Below, in pieces: positions 9,247 to 18,885 of a stretch of 64,000 nt of DNA. Every line of letters starts with the position of its first letter. Position 1 is the stretch's first letter. A model generated the notes under the pieces. That model was not told the origin of the DNA. It saw only the letters and a list, made by a program, of their open reading frames with translations, and searched no databases. Origin of the DNA: Breoghania corrubedonensis (GTDB taxonomy: Bacteria; Pseudomonadota; Alphaproteobacteria; Rhizobiales; Stappiaceae). Made by a program: the position numbers and the translations under genes. The stretch covers positions 186,001-250,000 of the forward strand of contig NZ_QAYG01000004.1 of the NCBI RefSeq assembly GCF_003053845.1. The letters are read 5' to 3'.

Positions 9247-10422
9247 TCAGAAGGAGAACCCGTTTCCGCCCAACGGCTTCTCGAACCTGCCCTCGTCGAG
9301 GAAGGTTTCCAGCGCCACCTCGTAGGGCTCGATCTCCAGGCCCCGGGCCTTCAGCCAGTCGTCGCTGTAGTACGTGTCGGTGTAGCGCTCGCCGCGATCG
9401 CAGATGAGCGTGACGAGAGAGCCTTCCTCTCCCGCCTCCATCATCAGCGATGCAATCCAGCACAGCCCAAGGAAATTAGCCCCGGTCGACGCGCCGACGG
9501 GAAAGAACCGGCGCGCCAGCACGCGCATGGCGGCGATCGACGCGGCATCGGGAACCCGAAGCATGTGGTCGATCACCTCCGGCACGAAGGAAGGCTCGAC
9601 ACGCGGTCTGCCAATCCCCTCGATACGGGAACTCTGCGTCCCGACCAGTTTCCTGTCGCCGGATTTGTAGCTGTCGTAGAAGACCGAGTTTTCGACATCG
9701 ACGACACAAAGCCGTGTGCTGAAATTCCGATAGCGAATGTAACGGCCGATCGTGGCGGAGGTCCCGCCCGTTCCGGCGCTCATCACCACCCATTGCGGCA
9801 CTGGATCCGGCTCGTGCCGCATCTGGGAGAAGATGCTTTCGGCGATATTGTTGCCACGCCAGTCGGTCGCCCGTTCCGCGAACGTGAACTGGTCGAGATA
9901 GTGACCGCCAGTCTCCGCCGCGATGCGCCGGGCCGCGTCATAGACGTCGCCAGCATTCTCGACGAGATGGCACTTTCCGCCGAAGCCCTCGATCGCCTCG
10001 ATCTTCTTGCACGATGTCGAGCGCGTCATGACCGCGATAAAGGGCAGCTTCAAGAGCCGGGCAAAATAGGCTTCGGAAACGGCGGTGGACCCCGACGACG
10101 CCTCCACCAGCGTGGTGTTGCGCCCGATCAGCCCGTTGCAGATCCCGTAGAGGATCAGCGAGCGGGCCAGCCGGTGCTTCAGGCTGCCGGTCGGGTGCGT
10201 GCTTTCGTCCTTCAGATAGACGGAGATCCCGCGCAAGCCCGTGAAGCCGGCGGTGATCATGTGTGTGTCGGCGGACCGGCTCGCATCGGCCTCGACCAGC
10301 GCGATGGCCTGCCGTGCCCAGTCGCGCCCCGCGCATTGGGGAAGATGCAGGCACGCACCATCATGAGGCGGCAAGGAAGGAGCTGCGAGGTCGATCGCGT
10401 CGGCCGGAATGAACTGGCGCAT
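9247..10422 (-). CDS. PLP-dependent cysteine desulfhydrase-like enzyme (Cds1 type)
   Basis: This is a fold-type II PLP enzyme related to cysteine synthase. It most resembles actinobacterial Cds1, which breaks L-cysteine into H2S, ammonia and pyruvate. The 391-residue protein carries the PLP lysine at about residue 82 ([15 protein letters not shown]), the substrate/phosphate loop [15 protein letters not shown] and the glycine-rich [14 protein letters not shown]. The frame extends upstream to 10926 but that part overlaps ridA. ATG 10422, 2 bases after the ridA stop, is the start. A cysteine synthase activity cannot be excluded from sequence alone. Confidence 0.8.
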   Translation of the reverse strand: MRQFIPADAIDLAAPSLPPHDGACLHLPQCAGRDWARQAIALVEADASRSADTHMITAGFTGLRGISVYLKDESTHPTGSLKHRLARSLILYGICNGLIGRNTTLVEASSGSTAVSEAYFARLLKLPFIAVMTRSTSCKKIEAIEGFGGKCHLVENAGDVYDAARRIAAETGGHYLDQFTFAERATDWRGNNIAESIFSQMRHEPDPVPQWVVMSAGTGGTSATIGRYIRYRNFSTRLCVVDVENSVFYDSYKSGDRKLVGTQSSRIEGIGRPRVEPSFVPEVIDHMLRVPDAASIAAMRVLARRFFPVGASTGANFLGLCWIASLMMEAGEEGSLVTLICDRGERYTDTYYSDDWLKARGLEIEPYEVALETFLDEGRFEKPLGGNGFSF

Positions 10423-10424
10423 GA

Positions 10425-10799
10425 TCAGACCTCGAACACCGCTTCGATCTCGACCAGAGCGCCCTTTGGAAGCGCCGCGACCTCGTAGCACGCGCGTGCG
10501 GGAAACGGCGCTTGAAAGAACGTCGCGTATTCCTCGTTCACCGCACCGAAGACGCCGAGATCGGTCAACAGGACCGTGGTCTTGACGCAGCGCGCCATGT
10601 CCGTGCCGGCGGCCTGCGCGATGGCAGCGATGTTCTTCAGGCTCTGCCGCGCCTGTTCCACGGCCCCGCCAGGCGCAAACGCGCCCGTTGCGGGATCGAT
10701 CGGCAACTGCCCGGAAACGAACAGCAGATTGCCGGTGCGGATTGCCTGGCTGTAGGGCCCGACCGCGCCGGGCGCATTGGAGGTGTCGACAGGAAGCAT
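10425..10799 (-). CDS. ridA: RidA-family enamine/imine deaminase
   Basis: RidA hydrolyses reactive 2-aminoacrylate and other enamines released by PLP enzymes, giving ketoacid and ammonia. The 124-residue product is full length for the family. It has the GPYSQAI motif near the N terminus, FVSGQLP and the active-site arginine in [20 protein letters not shown]. It is the first gene of a tight two-gene unit with the desulfhydrase-like enzyme, whose chemistry would release 2-aminoacrylate, so the pairing makes functional sense. Confidence 0.93.
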   Translation of the reverse strand: MLPVDTSNAPGAVGPYSQAIRTGNLLFVSGQLPIDPATGAFAPGGAVEQARQSLKNIAAIAQAAGTDMARCVKTTVLLTDLGVFGAVNEEYATFFQAPFPARACYEVAALPKGALVEIEAVFEV

Positions 10800-11063
10800 G
10801 AGTGTCCCCTTTTGTTGTCTGGAAGTCCGCTCGCAAGGCCGCTCTTCTCTGTCTTGCAGGGAGCGCTCCGGGAGCGAGTGAAGCGGGACTCAATATACCC
10901 AGCCGATAGCGCCAAAATGCCACCAATCTGCCCGTCCAATACAGATTTCATGTGTCAAGTGAACGGCTTTTTTGGCCACCTGAGGTCAAATTGCCCTTTC
11001 ACGGAAAGCCATGCGATCAGTCACCCGATCAAGCCCCAGAGGCGCGCCTCCCTGCCTGACACG
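10800..11063. other. Gap upstream of ridA
   Basis: These 264 bases hold no gene I can support. They should contain the ridA promoter, reading leftwards. The right edge abuts a terminator for the aminotransferase gene. Confidence 0.5.
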
Positions 11064-11087
11064 AAAAGGCGCTCACAAGAGCGCCTT
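11064..11087 (-). terminator. Rho-independent terminator of the aminotransferase gene
   Basis: AAGGCGCTC and GAGCGCCTT form a perfect 9-bp stem with an ACAA loop. On the minus strand the stem runs directly into TTTT. It lies 54 bases after the aminotransferase stop. Confidence 0.8.
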
Positions 11088-11140
11088 CAACGGCAGATCG
11101 TTACGCAGCGACACAGACGTTTCGCGACTTGCACTCCCGA

Positions 11141-12358
11141 TCATTTCCGGTAGCGGTCGGCCAATACGACGATGCGTTCCACCGCGGCTTTCGCAGCCGC
11201 ATGATCCTGCGAGAAATTGAGCCGGACGCTGTCGAGCGCATGGGGGCTGAACTCGCTCCCCGGCGTGACGATGACGTCCGCCTGATGACGCAGGATGCGG
11301 ACGAAATCGAGGGGGGAAACAGTCAGCTCCGGCATTTTCGCAAAGAGATAGCTGCCGGCCTGCGGCGTGCGGACCCGGATCCCGCCTCCCTCCCGCAATG
11401 TCGCCAGGAGATCGTCGCGGATATTCTGATGCAGGCGTATCCGCTCCTCGAGCCAGCCTTCCGGCTCGGCCAGCCATGTCCGCAGCACCGACTGGTTGTA
11501 GCCGGCCGCGCGCAGCGAGACGATCGCCTGCAGCCGTTCCATCCGCTCGATGATCCCTGCCGGCCCGAATGCGGCGCCGAGACGGTAGCCGCTCAGCGAC
11601 TCCGTCTTCGACGGCCCCATGATGGTCACGACATTTTCAGCACTCGCCACCGCCCGCAGATGCGTGTACGGGCCACCATCGGAATAATGAAGGCGGGAAT
11701 AGAGCTGGTCGGCGATAACGGTGACGCCGTATCTGTCCGCAAGCTCCGCGATGGTGCGGATCTCGTGCGGTGAATAGATCGCACCGGTCGGGTTGCTGGG
11801 GTTGGAGAAGATGAAGACCCTAACCCCGGCCCTGAACGCGTCTTCGAGCTCGTTGAGATCGAGCCCCGCCCTCTCGTTGCCGCTGAGATAATCGAGCTGC
11901 ACGGGGCATATCTCGCCGTCGAAGAACTGCACGAGCTTGCGATTGGCGAAATAGTCCGGCTGCACGATGGCGACCTTGTCGCCCGTGCCAACCGTCGAGG
12001 CGATCGCCAGGAACAGGGCACCCTGCGTCCCCGGCGTGAGTATCAGTTCCTGCGCGCCCGAGAGCGGAGCGCCGGTGAAGGTCGCCAGCCGGCCAGCGAG
12101 TGCCTCGCGGATCTCCTCCTTGCCACGATATTCGGTATAGGCCTGCCGGCCGCCCGCGCGCACGCCTTCGCAGAAGGTCTCGAAGGCCCCCGGCGTTGGC
12201 TCGAACGCATCGACATCGCCGTGCGAGAAATCGACCGGGCGCCCGCAAAGCGCTTCCCCCTTCATGACCCGATCCAGGCTTTCCGCCTGCTGGCGCGCTT
12301 CCTGGCCGGGCGCGTTGTCGGTCCTGAGCGTTTCGAATTTCTGCGCGATGGAAGACAT
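11141..12358 (-). CDS. Class I/II PLP-dependent aminotransferase
   Basis: This is a fold-type I aminotransferase of unknown substrate. The 405-residue protein shows the tyrosine/asparagine motif NPSNPTGAIYS, the aspartate in VIADQLYSRL, the PLP lysine in MGPSKTESLSGYRLG and the substrate carboxylate-binding arginine in SVRLNFS. It follows pyrC on the same strand after 81 bases and ends at a strong terminator. Nothing in the sequence fixes the amino acid used. Confidence 0.88.
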   Translation of the reverse strand: MSSIAQKFETLRTDNAPGQEARQQAESLDRVMKGEALCGRPVDFSHGDVDAFEPTPGAFETFCEGVRAGGRQAYTEYRGKEEIREALAGRLATFTGAPLSGAQELILTPGTQGALFLAIASTVGTGDKVAIVQPDYFANRKLVQFFDGEICPVQLDYLSGNERAGLDLNELEDAFRAGVRVFIFSNPSNPTGAIYSPHEIRTIAELADRYGVTVIADQLYSRLHYSDGGPYTHLRAVASAENVVTIMGPSKTESLSGYRLGAAFGPAGIIERMERLQAIVSLRAAGYNQSVLRTWLAEPEGWLEERIRLHQNIRDDLLATLREGGGIRVRTPQAGSYLFAKMPELTVSPLDFVRILRHQADVIVTPGSEFSPHALDSVRLNFSQDHAAAKAAVERIVVLADRYRK

Positions 12359-12439
12359 GGAGACTTGCTCTCAAATGGAGGAGGTAAGCGTCAGCGAAGC
12401 AAGGAGGCCACGGGCAGACTGCCGAAACGGTGCCGAGGC

Positions 12440-13489
12440 TCAGGCGGGTGCAACCGACCAGTTCAGCGCAATATCGGGGCGAAAGACGACAACCTGTCCA
12501 TCGGCGCCCGCGTCGATATTCCGGAATATCGTCTCGTCGGGAGCCGAGCGGGTGAGGACGATACGATCCTCGTTGGCGGGAAGCCGGTAGAACGCCGGTC
12601 CGTTCAGTGATGTGAAGGCTTCCAGTCGGTCGAGCGCACCTTCCTCTTCAAAGACCTGCGCGAGGTAGGGAAGCGTGACGGGCGCATTGAAGATGCCGGC
12701 GCAGCCGCAGGCGCACTCCTTGTTGCCAACCGGATGCGGAGCGGAATCCGTGCCGAGAAAGAACTTGGCACTCCCCGACGTGGCGGCCTTGCGAAGGGCC
12801 TGCCTGTGGTTCTCGCGCTTGGCGATGGGCAGACAGTAGAAGTGCGGCCGGATCCCGCCCCGGAAGATGTCGTTGCGGTTGATCAGCAGATGCTGCGGGG
12901 TGATCGTTGCTGCGAGCTTGTCGTCCGCTTCCCCAACGAAAGACGCCCCCTCTTGCGTCGTGATGTGTTCCATGACGATGCGCAGATCCGGAAAGTCGCG
13001 GCGCAAGGGCGTCAGAACCCGCTCGATGAAGACAGCTTCCCGATCAAAGATATCGACATCGGGATCATTGACCTCGCCGTGCACCAAAAGCGGAACGTCG
13101 GCTTCCTGCATCGCCTCGAGCACGGGACGGACCCGGGCGATATCCTTGACGCCGGCATCGGAATTGGTCGTCGCGCCGGCCGGGTAGAGCTTCACCGCCG
13201 TCAGGTCTCCGCTCGCCGCTCCTTGTGTGATGTGCGCGGGATCCGTCGTCTCCGTGAGATAGAGCGTCATCAGAGCCCGGAACCGGCTGCCTGCCGGAAG
13301 CGCTGCCTCGATGCGCCCGCGATAAGCGCGCAGGTCATCGAGATCGCGCACGGGCGGCACGAGGTTCGGCATGATGATGGCCCTGCCGAAAAGTCCCGCA
13401 CTGACAGGCAATACCGCCTTCAGCATGTCGCCGTCACGCAAGTGGAGATGCCAGTCATCGGGGCGGACGATTTCGATGCGTTTGGTCAT
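12440..13489 (-). CDS. pyrC: Dihydroorotase PyrC
   Basis: This zinc enzyme of pyrimidine synthesis cyclises N-carbamoyl-aspartate to dihydroorotate. The 349-residue length fits class II (E. coli PyrC-like) dihydroorotases. Visible are the metal-binding HLHLRDG near residue 14, the carbamylated lysine region [17 protein letters not shown], further metal histidines in LLVHGEV and IVMEHITT, and the catalytic aspartate in GTDSAPH. The 287 bases upstream (13490-13776) hold no gene and probably its promoter. Confidence 0.95.
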   Translation of the reverse strand: MTKRIEIVRPDDWHLHLRDGDMLKAVLPVSAGLFGRAIIMPNLVPPVRDLDDLRAYRGRIEAALPAGSRFRALMTLYLTETTDPAHITQGAASGDLTAVKLYPAGATTNSDAGVKDIARVRPVLEAMQEADVPLLVHGEVNDPDVDIFDREAVFIERVLTPLRRDFPDLRIVMEHITTQEGASFVGEADDKLAATITPQHLLINRNDIFRGGIRPHFYCLPIAKRENHRQALRKAATSGSAKFFLGTDSAPHPVGNKECACGCAGIFNAPVTLPYLAQVFEEEGALDRLEAFTSLNGPAFYRLPANEDRIVLTRSAPDETIFRNIDAGADGQVVVFRPDIALNWSVAPA

Positions 13490-13776
13490 TCCGGTTTTCC
13501 TTTGCGCCTGCGTGCCTCACACCGCCGCGGATCTCGGTTGGGCGACATCGCAACGCTTTGAGCAAACCGGAAGGGTCCTGTCCAGCCCCACGAGACGATC
13601 GGAAACGGATTGGATGCCAAACCCTGGAGTGCGCCCGTGACGCAACGACCACGGGCGCGCCGCTTTGCGAGAGCCCTCAGCGCGACACAGTTGACGTCAT
13701 CGGGTGGCTGCGTCAGGGTGCGCGGCGCAAGGGAGCTGGAGCGGGCGCAAGGCCCCTCACCCTTTCCACTTGCCCC

Positions 13777-14331
13777 TCATCCCTTCCACTTGATCGAGCA
13801 GCCTATCGAGGGAACCTGCTCTGCGGGGCCTTCGCCTGTCGTCGCGACCAGCCGCATCGCCTCCAGCAACTCGCGCGGCGCGTCCGGGCTCGGCTCCCCC
13901 GTTCGCCCGTCATCGAGCCTCCCGCGATATCGAAGGGACCTGTCGCCTGAAAAGCCGAAATAGTCCGGCGTGCAGACGGCGCCATAGGCCCTCGCCACCA
14001 GTTGATCCTCGTCATGGAGATAAGGAAACGGAAAGCCATGCTCCGCCGCGAATGCCGCCATGTTGGCGAAGCTATCCGCAGGATAGGCCTCGGCATCATT
14101 GGAACAAATCGCGGCAAAGCCAATACCGTCCGCCTCCAGCTTCCGCGCGTCTTCCACGACGCGATCGATCACCGCCTTGACATAAGGACAATGGTTGCAG
14201 ATGAAGATGACGACAGTCCCCTTTGCGCCGGCGATATCGGTAAAGGTGTAGGTCCTGCCGTCTGTCGCCGGCAGGCGGAAGTCGACTGCATGCCAGTTCG
14301 TGTCGATAAGGGTCGGCGGTTGGGTGGCCAT
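13777..14331 (-). CDS. Thioredoxin-like (AhpC/TSA, redoxin) protein
   Basis: This thioredoxin-fold protein has 184 residues and is probably cytoplasmic since no signal peptide is seen. The active-site region is ICNHCPYVK at about residue 45, a CxxC of the type seen in the PRX-like-1 redoxin subgroup. The fold is supported by VVIFICN and the later cis-proline-like region VCTPDYFGF. Two adjacent ATG codons exist. The second (14331) lies 5 bases after GGAGG and is preferred over the first (14334). The substrate is unknown. Confidence 0.85.
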   Translation of the reverse strand: MATQPPTLIDTNWHAVDFRLPATDGRTYTFTDIAGAKGTVVIFICNHCPYVKAVIDRVVEDARKLEADGIGFAAICSNDAEAYPADSFANMAAFAAEHGFPFPYLHDEDQLVARAYGAVCTPDYFGFSGDRSLRYRGRLDDGRTGEPSPDAPRELLEAMRLVATTGEGPAEQVPSIGCSIKWKG

Positions 14332-14551
14332 CATGTCCTCCGCATGGTCATTGCGTGCGACGAGGACGGAAGTTTGCCTGTGGCAGATGTCGCGAACAAG
14401 ACCTCTGTCGGGTTAGGGCGCCCGAAAGGGCGTGCAAGTCAGCAGTGATCGCACTGGTGTTGAAGGCACCGAATTGCCAGAATCCGTGGTGATTCGGAGA
14501 AGCGGCGTTGTGCCGCCTTTCATACGAAACAAATCGGGTACGAAGAAACGA

Positions 14552-16672
14552 ATGGCAGGCAAGGACGATCTGTTCGCGCAGCTGGAGGGTGAGGTCGCGG
14601 CCACGAGGGCGCGCCGCAGGCAGGCTGCCGCCACGGGCAAGGCAACGGCACCGGCGAGCGGCCCGGCGACGGCCCCAACCCCTGCCCGGCCGCCCGAACC
14701 GGCGGCCAGGCAAACCGCGCCCGCGCGCGCCGTGTCCGGCGATGACGGCTATACCGCTGCCGACATCGAGGTGCTGGAGGGGCTGGAACCGGTTCGCCGA
14801 CGTCCCGGCATGTATATCGGCGGCACCGACGAGCGCGCTCTTCATCATCTGTTTGCGGAAGTCATCGACAATTCCATGGACGAGGCCGTGGCCGGCCACG
14901 CCACCTGGATCGATGTCCGCTACGAAGAGAACGGCATGCTGACCGTGACCGACAACGGCCGCGGCATTCCCGTCGATCCGCATCCCAAATTCAAGGACAA
15001 GTCGGCGCTGGAGGTCATCATGACCACGCTGCATGCCGGCGGCAAGTTCGACAGCAAGGTCTATGAGACCTCCGGCGGCCTGCACGGCGTCGGCATCTCG
15101 GTCGTAAACGCGCTTTCCGAGGAACTGGAAGTTGAAGTCGCCCGCTCGCGCAAGCTCTACCGCCAGCGCTTTGCCCGCGGCCTCGCGCAAGGCCCGCTGG
15201 AGCACCTTGGAGACATCCAGAACCGGCGCGGCACGACCGTGCGCTTTCGCCCCGACCCGCAGATCTTCGGCGCCAACGCACGGTTCAAGCCATCCACGCT
15301 GTTCACGATGGCCCGCTCCAAGGCCTACCTCTTCGGCGGTGTGGAAATCCGCTGGCGCTGCGCGGAAAGCCTGCTGAGCGAGAAGAACGCTCCGCCGGCC
15401 GAGGCGACGTTCCATTTCCCCGGGGGGCTGAAAGACTTCCTCGATGAACGGCTGACCGGCGAAAAGCGCGTCGTGGACGACATCTTTGCCGGCAAGACAT
15501 CCAAGGCCGGCAGCCATGGCTCGGTTGAATGGGCGGTTGTCTGGTTTGCGGGCGACGGCTTCCTGCATTCCTACTGCAACACGGTGCCCACCCCGGAAGG
15601 CGGCACGCACGAAGCCGGGCTGCGTCTGGCGCTGTTGCGCGGCCTCAAGGCCTATGGCGAGCTTGTCGGCAACAAGCGCGCGGCGCAGATCACGGGCGAC
15701 GATGTGCTGACGTCTGCGGGTGGGATGCTGTCCGTCTTCATCCGCGAGCCGGAATTCGTCGGCCAGACAAAGGACAAGCTCTCCACCGGCGAGGCCAGCC
15801 GCATTGTCGAAAACGCCGTGCGCGATGCCTTCGACCATTGGCTCACCGCCTCTCCGCATCAGGCCGACAAGCTGCTGGAATGGGTGATCGACCGGGCAGA
15901 AGAACGCCTGCGCCGGCGCCAGGAAAAGGACGTCGCGCGCAAGACCGCCGTGCGCAAGCTGCGTCTGCCGGGCAAGCTCGCAGACTGTTCGACCTCGTCG
16001 GCCGCGGGCACGGAGATCTTCATCGTGGAGGGCGACTCGGCCGGCGGCTCGGCCAAGCAGGCGCGCAACCGCAAGACCCAGGCGATCCTCCCCCTGCGTG
16101 GCAAGATCCTCAACGTCGCCAATGCCGGACGCGAGAAACTGGCTGCCAACCAGCAACTTTCCGATCTCATGCAGGCGCTGGGCGTGAGCACGCGCGGCCA
16201 TTATCGCGACGAGGAACTGCGCTACGATCGCGTGATCGTGATGACGGATGCCGACGTGGACGGCGCCCACATCGCGTCCCTGCTGATCACCTTCTTCTAC
16301 CGCGAGATGCCGAAACTGATCGAGAACGGCCACCTCTATCTCGCCGTCCCGCCGCTCTACCGCATCGCCCAGGGCGACAAGATCCGTTACGCCCGCGACG
16401 ATACGCACAAGGACGAGCTCATCAAGAGCGAGTTCAACAGCAAGGGCAAGATCGAGATCGGTCGATTCAAGGGACTTGGCGAGATGCTGCCCGCGCAGCT
16501 CAAGGAGACCACCATGGATCCTTCCAAACGCATGCTCCTGCAGGTACGCGTGGCGACAAACGAGGAAGAGGTGACGGAAAAGACAGTCGATCGCCTGATG
16601 GGCACCAAGCCGGAAGCCCGCTTCATTTTCATCAAGGAAAACGCGGAGTTCGCAACCGATCTCGACATCTGA
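14552..16672 (+). CDS. parE: DNA topoisomerase IV subunit B
   Basis: ParE is the ATPase subunit of topoisomerase IV, which unlinks daughter chromosomes with ParC. The 706-residue protein has a GHKL ATPase domain (VIDNSMDEA, TVTDNGRGIPV, GGLHGVGISVVNAL) and a transducer domain. Its TOPRIM domain shows IVEGDSAGGSAKQ and MTDADVDGAHI, and the C terminus has RFKGLGEM. The first 60 residues are an Ala/Pro/Arg-rich extension before the conserved start (YTAADIEVLEGLEPVRRRPG). The start is ATG 14552 with GAAG upstream; an earlier in-frame start at 14432 gives unrelated sequence. GyrB is the alternative, but the length without the GyrB insert favours ParE. Confidence 0.94.
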   Translation: MAGKDDLFAQLEGEVAATRARRRQAAATGKATAPASGPATAPTPARPPEPAARQTAPARAVSGDDGYTAADIEVLEGLEPVRRRPGMYIGGTDERALHHLFAEVIDNSMDEAVAGHATWIDVRYEENGMLTVTDNGRGIPVDPHPKFKDKSALEVIMTTLHAGGKFDSKVYETSGGLHGVGISVVNALSEELEVEVARSRKLYRQRFARGLAQGPLEHLGDIQNRRGTTVRFRPDPQIFGANARFKPSTLFTMARSKAYLFGGVEIRWRCAESLLSEKNAPPAEATFHFPGGLKDFLDERLTGEKRVVDDIFAGKTSKAGSHGSVEWAVVWFAGDGFLHSYCNTVPTPEGGTHEAGLRLALLRGLKAYGELVGNKRAAQITGDDVLTSAGGMLSVFIREPEFVGQTKDKLSTGEASRIVENAVRDAFDHWLTASPHQADKLLEWVIDRAEERLRRRQEKDVARKTAVRKLRLPGKLADCSTSSAAGTEIFIVEGDSAGGSAKQARNRKTQAILPLRGKILNVANAGREKLAANQQLSDLMQALGVSTRGHYRDEELRYDRVIVMTDADVDGAHIASLLITFFYREMPKLIENGHLYLAVPPLYRIAQGDKIRYARDDTHKDELIKSEFNSKGKIEIGRFKGLGEMLPAQLKETTMDPSKRMLLQVRVATNEEEVTEKTVDRLMGTKPEARFIFIKENAEFATDLDI

Positions 16673-16994
16673 GCAAAACGGCGTCCGGTGCGCGCCGGCC
16701 GGTTTGCGCAACACGATCGGAATACGGGCGGGCAGCAACGTGAATGCGGGACGAGAATAACACGCGCATGAGTCGCACAGACCGTCCGCAAAGCCTTCGC
16801 CCTATCCGGTTCTTAGCGGAGGTCTGTCTTATTCTGAAGGACAGGCGTCTTCAGAAGCAAGGGCGACAAAAACGCGCGCGTAAAACTGCGCCACAGAATT
16901 GCGCCCCACGGCCTGCGATGGTTTCTTTCTCTTCCATATCGGGCGCGACGATAACATTCCGGGAAGTATTACGGCCGATTTTTTCATGCGGCGA
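16673..16994. other. Gap between parE and the RNA helicase gene
   Basis: No supported gene lies here. A GC-rich inverted repeat directly after the parE stop could act as a weak terminator, but there is no T-run. Frames on both strands lack recognisable motifs. Confidence 0.45.
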
Positions 16995-17022
16995 TTGACA
17001 TGTACCGTCTCCGCCGTATTGT
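16995..17022 (+). promoter_or_regulatory. Candidate sigma-70 type promoter of the RNA helicase gene
   Basis: A perfect -35 hexamer TTGACA (16995-17000) is followed after 16 bases by TATTGT (17017-17022). This would place transcription about 80 bases before the helicase start, leaving an untranslated leader as is common for DEAD-box helicase genes. Confidence 0.4.
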
Positions 17023-17110
17023 GCGCGCAATATCCCTCCGATCATGAGCGGTCCTCGCTATCCCGCTGTGGTGAAAGCGTCCGCAAGATATCCTGGTGAA
17101 TACAAAAGGC

Positions 17111-18724
17111 ATGAGTTTTTCCAATCTCGGACTGAGCAAAAAGGTGCTGGAAGCGGTTACCGCGGCTGGCTACACCGAGCCCACGGCCATTCAGGAGCAA
17201 GCGATCCCGCACGCCCTGGAGCGACGTGATGTGCTTGGCATCGCGCAGACCGGCACGGGAAAGACCGCTTCGTTCACCCTGCCGATGCTGACCCTTCTCG
17301 AGAAGGGCCGCGCCAGGGCACGGATGCCGCGCACCCTCATCCTTGAGCCGACGCGCGAGCTTGCCGCCCAGGTCGAGGACGAATTCAATCGTCTCGGTGT
17401 CAATCACAAGCTTACCGTCGCCCTCCTCATCGGCGGCGTGTCGTTTGCCGATCAGGACCGCAAGATCGACCGTGGCGCGGATGTGCTCATTGCCACGCCA
17501 GGCCGCCTTCTTGATCACGTCGAGCGCGGCAAGCTGATGCTGCAAGGCGTCGAAATCCTCGTCATCGACGAAGCCGACCGTATGCTCGACATGGGCTTCA
17601 TTCCCGACATCGAGCGGATCTGCAAGCTCATTCCGTTCACGCGCCAGACGCTGTTCTTCTCCGCCACCATGCCTCCGGAAATCCAGCGCCTGACCGAGGC
17701 CTTCCTGCAGAACCCGGTTCGCATCGAAGTCGCCCGCGCAGCCTCCACCGTTGATGCCGTGGCGCAGTCGCTCGTCTCCTCCGGCTCCGCACCGCACGAC
17801 AAGCGCGAGACGCTGCGCGAGCTCATCCGTGCCGCAGAAGACCTGAAGAACGCCATCATCTTCTGCAATCGCAAGCGCGATGTGGCGACGCTCCATCGCT
17901 CATTGCTGAAGCACGGCTTCGACGTTGGCGCGCTGCACGGCGATATGGATCAGCGCTCGCGCACGCAGACGCTGGAAGGCTTCAGAAACAACCAGATCAA
18001 GCTTCTCGTCGCCAGCGATGTCGCCGCGCGTGGTCTCGACATTCCCGACGTCGGCCACGTCTTCAATTTTGACGTTCCGGTGCATGCCGAGGACTATGTC
18101 CACCGCATCGGACGTACTGGCCGCGCCGGCCGCAAGGGTGTCGCCATGACCATCGTCACGCCCGAGTGTGGCCGTCATGTCGAAGCGATCGAGAAGCTCA
18201 TCGGCAAGCAGATCGATTGGCACAACGAGCCGATCGATTTCAACGCCGCCGATGCCGAGCGCAAATCGCGCCGTCGCGGCGGTGGACGCAAGCGTCCTGC
18301 GGATACGCCCGAGCCGGCAGCCGAGAAGACGGAAGCCGAAGCTCCCAAGAGGCGCAGCCGCACACGCAAGGACGACAACAAGGCAACGGCGCCGGAAACA
18401 GCCGTGACCGCCGAGGCTCCTGTGACGCCTTCTTCCGAAAAACCGGCACGCGAAGCGGGCGTCCGCGACCAGGAACAGCAGCCCCGGCGCGGGCGGCGCG
18501 GCGGCGGCGACAAGGCACAGAGCCAGTCTTCACCGAACAAGCCACAGGACCAGGGCAGGTCCCCCAACAAGTCCGGACAGAGCAACGTCTCAGGCCAGGA
18601 CAACAGGGATCAGCGCAGGGATCGTGGCGAACGCGGGGGCAAGGACAAGCCTGTCATCGGGCTTGGCGATCACACCCCGGCATTCCTGCTGCGCGAAATC
18701 CGCCCCAAGAAAACCACGGGCTGA
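17111..18724 (+). CDS. DEAD-box ATP-dependent RNA helicase
   Basis: This is an RNA helicase of the RhlE/CsdA type, expected to act in ribosome assembly, RNA decay or cold adaptation. The core (about residues 1-375) contains the Q motif, AQTGTGKTAS, PTREL, TPGR, the DEAD box VIDEADRM, SAT, ARGLDIP and HRIGRTGRAGR. The C-terminal 160 residues are a low-complexity tail rich in Arg, Lys, Gln, Pro and Gly, probably a disordered RNA-binding extension. ATG 17111 begins the conserved MSFSNLGLS. A GTG at 17096 would add five residues, and neither start has an ideal ribosome-binding site. Confidence 0.93.
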   Translation: MSFSNLGLSKKVLEAVTAAGYTEPTAIQEQAIPHALERRDVLGIAQTGTGKTASFTLPMLTLLEKGRARARMPRTLILEPTRELAAQVEDEFNRLGVNHKLTVALLIGGVSFADQDRKIDRGADVLIATPGRLLDHVERGKLMLQGVEILVIDEADRMLDMGFIPDIERICKLIPFTRQTLFFSATMPPEIQRLTEAFLQNPVRIEVARAASTVDAVAQSLVSSGSAPHDKRETLRELIRAAEDLKNAIIFCNRKRDVATLHRSLLKHGFDVGALHGDMDQRSRTQTLEGFRNNQIKLLVASDVAARGLDIPDVGHVFNFDVPVHAEDYVHRIGRTGRAGRKGVAMTIVTPECGRHVEAIEKLIGKQIDWHNEPIDFNAADAERKSRRRGGGRKRPADTPEPAAEKTEAEAPKRRSRTRKDDNKATAPETAVTAEAPVTPSSEKPAREAGVRDQEQQPRRGRRGGGDKAQSQSSPNKPQDQGRSPNKSGQSNVSGQDNRDQRRDRGERGGKDKPVIGLGDHTPAFLLREIRPKKTTG

Positions 18725-18885
18725 CGCGTCGCTGTACCTGTTGAAACGCAAGAGTTGACAGAAATGCACCGTTCGAGCGTCGCGTTACCGCACTTAACCC
18801 ATGGTTAATTTATTTCGTGTCAATATAAGGAAATCCAACTATACCCTTTCGATGAAGAGCTAATTTCCGCCGTTTGGACAGCAAA

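Noticed and set aside
14348-16738. 796-codon open frame on the minus strand opposite parE
   Set aside because: It is the antisense of a clear parE gene; its translation is rich in R, A, V, L and lacks domains, as expected for high-GC antisense frames.
16744-16998. 84-codon frame between parE and the RNA helicase
   Set aside because: No motif or ribosome-binding site, and it overlaps the predicted helicase promoter.
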